Of a stretch of 64,000 bases of DNA, positions 21,775-30,947 are shown piece by piece. Within the stretch, counting starts at the first letter, position 1. Every line of letters starts with the position of its first letter. The notes beneath the pieces were generated by a model. It was not told the origin of the DNA, made no database searches, and was given only the letters and a program-made list of their open reading frames with translations. A program made the translations under genes and the position numbers. The stretch is from positions 23,781,605 to 23,845,604 of the forward strand of contig CM066912.1 of assembly GCA_033964015.1 (NCBI GenBank). Reading direction: 5' to 3'. Origin of the DNA: Scolanthus callimorphus (lineage: Eukaryota; Cnidaria; Anthozoa; Actiniaria; Edwardsiidae).

Positions 21775-22250
21775 TAAAGGAATCCGGGATCCAGCTAAAT
21801 GTGAAGTTGGGATCCGGGATCCAGAGTGTGGGATCCGGGATCCAGAGTGTGGGATCTGGGATCCAGAGTGTGGGATCTGGGATTCAGAGGTGTGGGATCC
21901 GGGATCCAGAGCATGGGATCCGGGATCCATGGGTCGTGATCCGGGATCCAAAACTTCTGTGGATCCCCTTTACGTGTCGCCCCATGTAAGGTAATCCAAG
22001 CAGATCTTGTATTCCGGATTCCAGCCCTTTGATTCCGGATTCCAACCTCCTGGATTCCGGATTCCATAATTCTCAAAGAGTCCGGATTCCAATATTTCTT
22101 TATCTGAAAAATTCTTGGATTCCGGATTCTCAAGGCCTTTGGATTCTGGATTCCTGCTGTATGGATTCCGGATTCCATTCTACGGATTCCGGATTCCAAA
22201 GCTAACAAAAAATTGGATTCCGGATTCTGGATTACCTTACATGGGGCGAT
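21775..22250. repeat. GGATCCGGGATCC / GGATTCCGGATTCC array with inverted ends
   Basis: Left half: about seven units of GGGATCCGGGATCCAGAGTGT type. Right half: units of GGATTCCGGATTCCA type. A TACGTGTCGCCCCATGTAAGGTAATCC piece at about 21972 is inverted at 22231-22252. A shorter related run is at 39478-39572. The open frames made of GSGIQ or DPGS repeats are artefacts. Confidence 0.7.
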
Positions 22251-22414
22251 ACGTGGGCCGATACATGGCTTGCGACTGACTGAAGAGGAAGCCATTCAGC
22301 TGCATTCTCATTCGTGATACACAGGCTAGACTGTGTAGTGAAACCAATTGCAAAGTGATAACACCAATAAATTCTGAATACCTATTGATTGATTACAAAG
22401 TGATTGCGAATTAC

Positions 22415-23631
22415 TCAAGACAGCCATTTGAAATCCGCTTTGATTACAGTCATTTGAAAACCCCATGCCATCATTACACATAAGACCATGTTATTGTAGC
22501 CACAGTAAATCAGGTTGAGCCCATCCCCACACCACCTATCGATGGGCGTAAGCACCAGTAGGGGATAGCTGAATCTATGTTGAGATTGTAGCGCCATAAG
22601 TTAATAAGGACAAACAAGTCAGGTTTCATTCACCACAGAACTTTACTCGAACGAAGGTCTTTGGTCATGTGACCGCTGACCACGAGGTACAACCATTTAT
22701 CTAGTCATAACTCCACTATGGCGTAGATTCAAAAACCCGCGAGAATTTCATGGTTTAACAAATTATGTACCCACTCGAAAGATGGCTTAAAGAGCGAGTT
22801 TCAGCCACTCCTTTGTTATTAGAAGATGAATTACGTGTAGAATTTATCAAATTCAGTCGAGAAAATTGCTCTGCATTCCCTAAATCAGCGGATGGAAATG
22901 GATGCATTCTCCGACTTGGTATGTCAACTTGCTATGCTGTCAAAATGGCGGCTGACACCGGCTTTTTTAAAACCCCACATAAGTCAGGTTGAGCCCATCA
23001 CCACATCATCTATGGCGATTGGAGTCTGAAGCAGATGTAGAGTAGATTAATCTATTTTGAGATTATATATTTTGAATCCCGCGAGACTTAGTTGTCAGGG
23101 TTGAAAATAATATCCCTCTCGAAAAAGACCTGGCCTTAAAGAGCCTGTTTCAGCCACTCCTTTGTTATTGCTCTCGTTCGATATCAGAGGACGAATTACG
23201 TGTAGAAACTTCATAAAAAAACATTTAAAAGGAAAGGTTCTGATTTGATTACCAAATTCATTCGAGAACATTGCTCTATATTCTCTAAATCAGCCGATGG
23301 AAATGGATGCTTTCTCCGACTTGGTATATTGCTATGCTGACAAAATGGCGGCTACCACGGGCTCTTTAAATCAGCGGCACATTCGCACACACTGTACACG
23401 TTAAACCAAACATTCTCAATCTCAAAGTTACTTTCCCCGTTTAAATTCAAAATCCATAGTCTAAGAATAGACTCTTCTACTCCTGTGCATATTGCTAAAC
23501 CTAGCAGAGTAGATGGAGACTCCTGTTGATGGGCTCCCTGTGCAAGTAGATGGAGGCTCCTGTTGATGGACACCTGAGCAAGTAAAATGAACCAAAATCA
23601 CTCTAAAAGTCACATGAAATTTTCTCGTGCG
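22415..23631. other. Region between crystallin B and C, duplicated flank pieces
   Basis: Two copies of the flank repeat (22785-22960 and 23145-23360), each including AATGGATGC and ACAAAATGGCGGCT or its variants, are the only structure recognised. There is also a short direct repeat around 23509-23570 (GTAGATGGAG..CTCCTGTTGATGG). Confidence 0.45.
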
Positions 23632-24966
23632 CTATCGAGGACGAATGCTCTTGAGTGCATCGTTTGGGAATTTCATTCGTGTAGGGTCTTCATACCACCC
23701 TGGACCTAGGACACGGTGCAGGCCTTTGTAATGGGTGTTGAGGAAGAGCTCCCATTTTTTGTTGGGGGTGATAATGAGCGAGGAGGCGCCATCTGCTGTC
23801 CCAGGTGGAAAACGCTCTGTGATGTCGGGGCAGCCATAGTTGTCAAAAGACTGCAAATCAATGTAGATAGAATGGTATCAGTCTTGAGTGGACAAAAATA
23901 ATATACTGTTTCCAAAACATTTTGTAAAAGTTTATGATGTAACTCATAGCCCATAAATTCAAAAGACGACTAGCACGGTAATTTTGGCGTTATTTTATAC
24001 ACAAATACGTCTTATGTGCGCGGCGCGCCGTTTTAGAAAATCAGCAGCAACCTCGTCCCCAGGGTCTTTTCGGTCGTTTTTCAAAATGGCGGTTGGGACT
24101 CGGCAGAAGACCCTGGGGAAGGCTGAGTCACATGACCACTGTTTGAAAACACGAGAACGAGGTTTGTCCTTTTTCGAAACGGTTATGTGACTCAGACCTC
24201 CCTCAGGGTCTTCTCCCGAGTCAAACGCCATTTTGAAAAACGGCCGAGAAGACCTTGGCAACGAGGTTGAATCGGCAAAAGCGACATTCTCGTACCCAGA
24301 GTTCCCCGGCCTATCTCCTCGCAAGGGAGGCTCTGGAGGACCTTTGATGACTGGCTGGTTTTGAACGTTGGTGCATGCGCAGAAATATCTTTCTCTCAAC
24401 GGCTCTGTATCAAATCTCGCGCATGCGTCAGTGGCTGTCACCAAAGCCTTCCCCGCGAGGAGACGAGCAAGGGAGCTCTGGGTACGAGGATGCAAACGCG
24501 ATTAAATGGCGCTTTCAACAGAGAGCCTCCCCTGTAAGGTGACACGCCGTGGAGTTCTGGGTACGAGAATGCGACTCTGCAAGAAAACTCGCGCATGCGC
24601 CTTTGGCTGTTACAAGAGCCACCACACGAGATGACGAGCGAGAATGCATGTTACCTCACGGATTCCACCGTAGAACGCATGCTCAAAGACAGTTGCAGTT
24701 TCTCGAGTGTCAACGGCATTCCACAGTGCTCCAGCCGCGGGCCATGGAAACTTTTTTTCTTCTCCTTCGCAAAGAACCAATATGTTGTTGGCCTTTGCCT
24801 GTTTTACTTCTCGATTGTAGTAGGGATATCTGTAGACGATCCATGTCCCTGCTTTTACGCTGGCGCTCACAAACGTTGCTTTGCTTGCGAGATCGGGAAC
24901 GGAACTCTCAAAGTTCTCCTGTAAGCCTTCTTCGGTGTAGAGAATTATGTTCACTTCGTTGGACAT
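23632..24966 (-). CDS. Beta/gamma-crystallin domain protein, copy C (two coding exons, 176 aa)
   Basis: Exon 1 is 24966-24655 (104 codons), ending CGTGAG|GTAACA. Exon 2 is 23850-23632 (72 codons plus TAG), after a TTTGCAG acceptor. Phase 0 matches copy B. The N-terminal half opens MSNEVNIILYTEEGLQ and has VKAGTWIVYRYPYYN and VDTRETATVFE; the C-terminal half has SSLIITPNKKWELF, YKGLHRVLGPG and LKSIRPR. It is more divergent from B than A is. The ATG is 7 bases after an ATTTTAG acceptor (near 24972), so a non-coding leader exon is expected upstream. The intron contains a palindromic MITE (24047-24271) and another repeat (24286-24495). Likely a two-motif crystallin-fold protein; function not shown. 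Confidence 0.8.
24047..24271. mobile_element. Palindromic MITE in crystallin C intron
   Basis: The left arm CCTCGTCCCCAGGGTCTTTTCGG plus TTTTTCAAAATGGCG is repeated inverted on the right (CGCCATTTTGAAAAACGG, then GAAGACCTTGGCAACGAGG). Internal arms around GAGTCACATGACC are also inverted. Non-coding. Confidence 0.65.
24286..24495. mobile_element. CTCGTACCCAGAG-type MITE, copy 1
   Basis: The ends CTCGTACCCAGAGTTCCCCGG and GGGAGCTCTGGGTACGAG are inverted. The interior carries CGCATGCG and GCTCTGTATCAAATCTCGC, shared with 28450-28742. A partial copy continues to about 24640. Confidence 0.65.
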
Positions 24967-24998
24967 TGCTCCTAAAATTTTCATAAAAAACATATTTG

Positions 24999-25101
24999 AC
25001 ATCTGGCAAATACGTTTTGCCACCGTGACGTAGTTTAAAGATGTTAGTTGAAAATGACATCTTAAAACTGCGACACGGTGGCAAAACGTATTTGCCATGC
25101 T
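24999..25101. mobile_element. Short hairpin MITE upstream of crystallin C start
   Basis: The arms are TGGCAAATACGTTTTGCCACCGTG and its inverse, with inner AAGATGTTAGTTG / TGACATCTT. It sits about 35 bases upstream of the coding exon, in the inferred leader intron. Confidence 0.65.
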
Positions 25102-25345
25102 CTTAAGATTCCAAAGATTCACTTTCCTGTGAAATGAAAACAAAAGAAATTATCTACAACAAAAAAAAACTCGTCTGTCTTGGAAATTGTAAAACTTATA
25201 CAGACAAGCTAAACTTTAGGCCAAAAATTGCAGAGCTGCTAGAATATGATCATATTTTTCTCAGAACTTTTGCATCTTGCACTTTGATGCTTGAACCCGA
25301 GCGAGGCGAAAATTATGGTTTAAAGTCAAAATTTATCGTTTTCGC

Positions 25346-25510
25346 AATCTCGTACCCAGAGCCCGTCATCTTTTGGCCAGCGGCAAGATTCAGGGCTCTG
25401 GGGGGATCCGATTTGTGAGCATGCGTGGTTTTAAAAAAATCGATTCCCCCCTGGCAGAGCCCTGAAGCTTGCCGCTTGCCAAAAGATGACGGACTCTGGG
25501 TACGAGATTG
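25346..25510. mobile_element. CTCGTACCCAGAG-type hairpin, copy 2
   Basis: A nearly perfect palindrome: ends CTCGTACCCAGAGCCCGTCA and its inverse, with inner GGCAAGATTCAGGGCTCTGG / CCAGAGCCCTGAAGCTTGCC. Confidence 0.65.
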
Positions 25511-25609
25511 TATCGTTCGCTGTTGTTATGTGATTTTTTTAAGTGTCTTATTTCACAGGCTAGTGAATCTTTAGCGCATGTGAACTGTGTTTTGCTTAGG
25601 TCGCTCTCA

Positions 25610-25924
25610 TTCTCGAACCCAGAGCTCCCCGGCTCGTCGCCTCGCAGGGGAGGCTCTGGTGACATCCATTGAGGGTGTTCGCTGATTGGCTGAAATGGCG
25701 CGCACGCGTACATAAAATTAGCTTAATCTCGCTTTATAAAAACGCCATTTGTCAAAATAACACTGGCATCCGTTTCCTAGTCGTCTTTCCAACTTATGCC
25801 TTCGCTTGAAGGCTCTAAAAGTAATTGTGAGGCATAAAACCAACATTTTCTTTTACGCATGCGTCGGTGGCTGTCACCAGAGCCTCCCCCGCGAGGTGAC
25901 GAGCCGGGTAGCTCTGGGTACGAG
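25610..25924. mobile_element. CTCGTACCCAGAG-type MITE, copy 3
   Basis: The ends CTCGAACCCAGAGCTCCCCGGCTCGTC and GACGAGCCGGGTAGCTCTGGGTACGAG are inverted, followed inward by GCCTCGC..GGAGGCTCTGGTGACA and TGTCACCAGAGCCTCC. Non-coding. Confidence 0.7.
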
Positions 25925-26111
25925 CAGTCTCGTGCCCAAACGCTTTCCGTTTTTTTTTTAGTTTTAGCAGAGCGCGCAGGGTGTTATGGGATATAATATC
26001 CTACAGTTCATGCGCGCCGTGTGATACTCATTCCCAGTCCCTACGCCTCAAAAGCATTAGTACACAGAGAAAATCACCGCAGATCTAGAGAGACGCAAAA
26101 AATAACGTCTG

Positions 26112-26216
26112 GGTAAGAGACTGTGGTACGAGAATGTGTCGCTCTCTGTATCCCCCTATCTCCAACCTATAATTATTCCAGAATAATTATAGGTTGGAGA
26201 TACGGGGATACCGAGA
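26112..26216. mobile_element. Short palindrome, AACCTATAATTATTC type
   Basis: The two arms meet near 26172: ATCTCCAACCTATAATTATTC and its inverse, extended by GCTCTCTGTATCCCC / GGGGATACCGAGAGC. It could form a long hairpin. Non-coding. Confidence 0.6.
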
Positions 26217-26502
26217 GCGAGAAATTTCCATTCAGACTCGAAAAAAGGGACAATAAGGGAATAAGAGATAAAGAATATTTGAACCGTTGCGTACTATTTA
26301 AGGAAACATTTCCTCATGTTCACTTGAGTGTGAACTCACGATTAGTTGTGCGAACGACGCGTGACGGATGCACGGAGAAGCTGCTAAATCGATGCTAAAA
26401 CACCGTTTTTAGTTTTTTTTTACAGTTCGCAGAATAACAACTTAAAACTTGCTTAAAACATAATAAGAAATCTTACTTGCTAATGGTAAAATTCTTACCT
26501 TC

Positions 26503-26600
26503 AAGTTTGTTTCCGGATTCAACATTCGATGTGATCAGATGTGATTGTAATTCGACTTTGACCCCGTTATAACAAACGCTTTAAATTATGCTTGGGCGAA
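26503..26600 (-). promoter_or_regulatory. Possible 5' leader exon of crystallin copy C
   Basis: On the minus strand CAAACTTGAAG|GTAAGAA gives a good donor. The preceding ~80 bases have no ATG-led frame. The position, upstream of the copy C coding exon, resembles the arrangement of copies A and B, but the sequence itself does not match theirs. Inference only. Confidence 0.25.
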
Positions 26601-27670
26601 TTTTAGCCGGTATAATCAATACCAGGAATTCACATGATTAACAAATCTTTCGGCACTCTTCAGTTATTACAAAATTTGTTTCCGAGTTTGCAAATCTTTT
26701 TCAATTTTCACTGACATCGTTTTTTCTAAGAAAAGGTTTGCTCTGCAAGAGTGAATATTCCTAGAAATGTTTACATATAAAATACAGGGGGTATAGTTCA
26801 TTGTGTTCCTGTTTTGATAAGCTATGATCAAACAAGTCGAGACATATTTCACTTTTCCCTGAAACATACGTGACAAGAACGCTATTGTCCCATCGAAATG
26901 ACAAGATACAATACATTGAAAAGTTTATATTACTTTACGAGAAAAAATATTCTTCACTGTATTTTTGTACGCTCTTTCACACAGGCAGACCACGCGAATT
27001 ATTTAGTACCTTTAACTGTAGTCTCCCATGAGTTCTTGGGGAGAGCCATTTACTAATAATTCGCCTATTCTGCCTGTGGCTCTTTCAACTGATATGTTGA
27101 AAAACGTCGACATGAGGGGGAGTACCCCCACCCTACATGACCCCATTCCTTGGTTAGATAGCCCGAGTCTCAGCAGAGGGACACGGTATACGCGCGGGTT
27201 TCCTGTCTCTCTCAGCCCGAATGGGGCGCTGGGAAATAAATATATTTTTGCCAATGATGCTCGGCAAATATGCGACTCTATTTCAGCTTTTTGCTTTACG
27301 GAGAAGTTCTTTCGACCTAAACTGACTAGCAGTTATCACGATCTTCTAACTATTTTAGGATACTTATAGTTGCTCGTGGTTTTACTGAGAATTCTGCGCC
27401 GGAGTCCGGTAGCTCGGGAGAGTTGAGTTTCTCCTCGACCGTCCTGCGCCTGTGTCCCGAAGAAGGAAAGAAGAATCGGACATGATTAATATCAGAGAGT
27501 TGAATTCGATCTTTAATACAAGGTAGGTCCTCCCTGCACGGCTAGACTGAAAAATCCCCCCCCCCCCCCCCACTGATTTGAATATAAATAGATCTTTTGT
27601 ATTATGTGACACCTCGTTCTATAATAAGAACTTCAGAGAGATGCAAATCAAGCGGGGGATATTCAGGATA
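26600..27670. other. No gene recognised
   Basis: Mixed AT-rich and unique-looking sequence. A C run lies near 27558-27571. Open frames of up to 113 codons have no recognisable domain. Confidence 0.3.
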
Positions 27671-27671
27671 T

Positions 27672-28228
27672 TGGGCCATCCCATTTTTTATTCACACCCC
27701 ACCTATTGAGGGAGCCCTTCAGATACCCCCCTTGGACGACAATATTGTGCATCCCCCTTGGATGAGTACCTGCATAAGCCCCCTTGGATATGCCCCACAA
27801 TAAGCTCACCCTATTGAGGGAATTGCTGTTGACGGTCCCTTGGATTCTCTCTTCTTCATCTCTGCCTCTATTGAGGGAATCAATTATAGACCCCCTTGGA
27901 CAACTGAATGGTAGCTACCACTACTGTCAATGTCCCCCTTGGATTTCAATGTTTGTGTACTGCCCCTATTGAGGGAATTGCCTTTGTACCCCTTGGAACT
28001 TGTTTGTTCGAAATTTGCTCTAGAATGTGGGAAAAAGGCCCATGGATATTTTTTGCCTTCTAATTGCCTTCCCCATTTGGGCCCTTGGATGTTTTCAGCA
28101 TTTTCTGATGGAGCCCACTGGAATTTTCTAATGAATCCTCTAGGATATTTTTCCTACTGACCCCCTCCCTTTCCCATGGATTTCCAGGTCCCTCAAGGGG
28201 GTGTGTGCATATAAAATGGAATGGCCCA
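27672..28228. mobile_element. TIR element with degenerate CCCCTTGGA repeats
   Basis: The ends TGGGCCATCCCATTTTTTATTCACACCCC and their inverse (ending CCATTCCATTTTATATGC..CACACCCC when read back) bracket a run of CCCCCTTGGA and CTATTGAGGGAATT pieces. No protein is encoded. Confidence 0.6.
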
Positions 28229-28449
28229 TTCTGCAGTCACTCCTCTGCGGCTTGCATAATTTCTGAATTGATTAATTTTTAAGGCTCGCCCCTGAAGGGT
28301 TTCAGGCTGTACCAGCTCCAGCAAAATGCCAAAATTCAGTGGATTTTAGGTTCTGGGGTGCTTGACGAACTTTTTGTGCAGTCCAGTCTAGGTTTTTGAG
28401 GGGTTTTAGTTCTCCAGAATAAATTTTGCTCCCAACAGAGACATTTGCC

Positions 28450-28742
28450 TACTCATTCTTGAACCATCAGCTCCCTGGCTCATCTGCTCGCAGGGGAGGC
28501 TCTGGGGACATCCATTTGAGGGCCTTCGCTGATTGGCTGACTTTGAACATTGGGGCATGTGCAGAAATGTGTTTCTCTCAATGGCTCTGTATCAAATCTC
28601 GCACATTATACAGTTGTATTTGCCTGATGCTTTAACCGTGCATAGTTTTAATAAAGATGATGATGATGATGACATGCATCAATGGCTGTCCCCAGAGCTT
28701 CCCTAGCAAGGTGACAAGCTGGGGAGCTCTGGGTTCGAGAAT
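28450..28742. mobile_element. CTCGTACCCAGAG-type MITE, copy 4, with LINE tail inside
   Basis: The interior matches 24286-24495 (CAGAAATGTGTTTCTCTCAATGGCTCTG). At about 28605-28672 it is interrupted by a short segment ending TTTTAATAAAG(ATG)n, which looks like the 3' end of a severely truncated LINE. Confidence 0.55.
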
Positions 28743-29082
28743 GACATTAACTGTGTTTCTCCTGTTTTTTGAACATGTGCTGTTCTCATACAGTTGTGTT
28801 ATTTCCGCTAAAATCTCACACGTTTCTATTCAATCTGAAAGTATCCATTTCCCCTTTAAAATGCAGGAATGGCATCATCAGATGACAGAAGGTACCTTGG
28901 GAAGGGATGAACCTTGGATTGATGATGTCATCAAATCAAAAAGGTATAAATCTTAGGAAGGGATGAACCCCAAAGAAACAAACTTGGGTGAAATTATCTA
29001 AGTGGTAAGGGGGTTGGCAGTGTTTGGACAGTGGTATGATGGTGTATCAGGGGTATGTACAGTGGCAACCTTTTGTCTCATT

Positions 29083-30404
29083 GTGTGATTCCAGAAAATA
29101 TCCATCCCCCCCCCCCTCCCCACGGAAGGGTGTTCAGAAATGAACCCCCCACCCCCCTGGAATTTCCCATTTGGGTACCTGTTTCTGACCCCCCCCCCCC
29201 CCCCCCCCCCCCCCCTTTGGAATTTCCGCACATTGAAATTTTATCACCCACCCCCCTCCCGATTTCGATGTCGGGAAAAACGTCGAAATCGACTGAGTAT
29301 GGAGTATAATTGCAAAAGCGCATTCCGAATAGTTGTAAAAATATTTTCTAGTCATGCTTTAGGCACTTACTAATTGCGAACAGTGCAAAATAAGTTTAAG
29401 AGTGTTGCTATTTGCGTAAATATTGCGTTCTTGGCAAAAAAGATGAACTGGGCAAGACACGTTAAATGCATTTTTAGAATTTGATGTGTACAACAAACAC
29501 CAATGCACAATTCCAACCGCTTTTTAGACGGAAAGTCGATAAATATATTTATTTAGTGAAAATGTAACCTGGACTGGTCTCGATTTACAAAAAAAATAAC
29601 TTATTAGAATAAAACAAGGATTAATTAAATGGTGCGCAAATTTCAGGGAAGCCATTCAGTTGTTATTATTCCCTTGGGAGACATGATCGTGGAAAATGTC
29701 ACGCTTGATTGGTTTCTGAACGTTGCGGTGCCCAGCTGTCTTGGATGCGTTATAGTTCATGTTTTAGCCAGCGAAAAATTAATTCTTTGAGCAAAACTTT
29801 TCTTTGATATTAATAATAATAATAATAATAATAATGGACAATCAACATGTGACCTTGCTGGTGCTACTTGACTTAAGCGCCGCTTTCGATACTTTTAGTC
29901 ACAACATCCTACTTGATCGTGTATTCTAGACTATTGACAAGGAAATAAATTTCTGTAATACTTGGGCTTTAAGACAATAAAGCCAAATCACAGTTTCTTT
30001 AGGTTCAAATAACTAGTTTTCTCGAACGAGTATACCTCCCTTCGACGAATTTTGCGCGGAGGATAGACAACGAATGCTTCTTAATAGCAGTTCCGCTTCA
30101 GAGAAAAGAGAGATTTTTAAATGTCAAAACACAGAAGTTAATTTTACTACATTAAATGTGATTAATTTATTGTAGAAAGCGTGAACAACGTCTTTTTACC
30201 GAAAAACAAACATTCACGCAAAACTGAGCGCGTTTCCGACTCGGTACGAGAAATGCGGTTTGCAAACCATCTGGAATTTTCTTTATCTCCTTTGACCCCC
30301 CAACCCCTCTGGAATTTCCTAGGTCTTTGACCCCACCACCCCTCTGGAATTTCCAAACCCTTCCGTGGGGGGGGGGGGGGGATGGATATTTTCTGGAACC
30401 ACAC
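29083..30404. mobile_element. GTGTGATTCCAGAAA-TIR element, long copy (1.3 kb)
   Basis: The TIRs are GTGTGATTCCAGAAAATATCC and GGATATTTTCTGGAACCACAC. ATT flanks both sides (29080-29082 and 30405-30407). Subterminal CCCC..TGGAATTTCC pieces are inverted at both ends. The interior (29240-30280) holds an RT remnant and an AAT microsatellite. Short copies are at 47372-47560 and 61615-61762. Confidence 0.7.
29834..29929 (+). pseudogene. Reverse transcriptase fragment (32 codons)
   Basis: The piece reads VTLLVLLDLSAAFDTFSHNILL then a stop. It is recognisable as the RT block around the first catalytic aspartate in Jockey/CR1-type LINEs. Nothing else of the element is visible. It lies inside the 1.3-kb TIR element. 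Confidence 0.55.
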
Positions 30405-30516
30405 ATTAACAAAAACACTATTTATTAGTATGAGTTTAGTTCTTATGTTTACATATTCGATTTCAGGCCAAACTAGACACTGATGCTAAAAAGATGTGTT
30501 GTATTTGATACAAACT

Positions 30517-30522
30517 TTTATT
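30517..30522 (-). terminator. Candidate polyadenylation signal of the PL8 gene
   Basis: An AATAAA hexamer on the minus strand lies about 430 bases after the stop of the lyase gene. There is no other support. Confidence 0.25.
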
Positions 30523-30947
30523 ACTTTGCAAATACCTCAACCGGGCCATCTTGTAAGAAGTTAGCTAATCAGAAAGGACTGCAGCAAAACAAATGATATT
30601 GAGTTTCTTGAGATCTCAGACATTGAAAGAATCGTTTTTCTCTAAAAAATAGAAAATTATGAGCCGAAATCACTTCAAAACACTTTACTCATCACCAAAT
30701 GTATTGCAGGCATTGGATTTCCATAAATCTTTGACTGACAAACTTTTTACGTGATGGCCTGGTTGATGTATTTCTACAGTAAGATATTTGATTATTACTT
30801 TTATGAGGTTAATATTGATGAATATTGTTTAATGATGTCATTAATCATTAGACAGCCTAGCCAAACTGCATTACATAAGGGCGAGTCTTGGTTGATGGTT
30901 GTTTAAACCAAAATGTGGGGCATGGTGTGCTATCCCGCTTTGTTTTG

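Noticed and set aside
21707..22295. Open frames made of DPGS or GSGIQ repeats on both strands
   Set aside because: They are readings of a GGATCC/GGATTCC tandem repeat.
29055..29373. Proline-rich and glycine-rich open frames on both strands
   Set aside because: They arise from C runs in the subterminal part of the GTGTG-TIR element.
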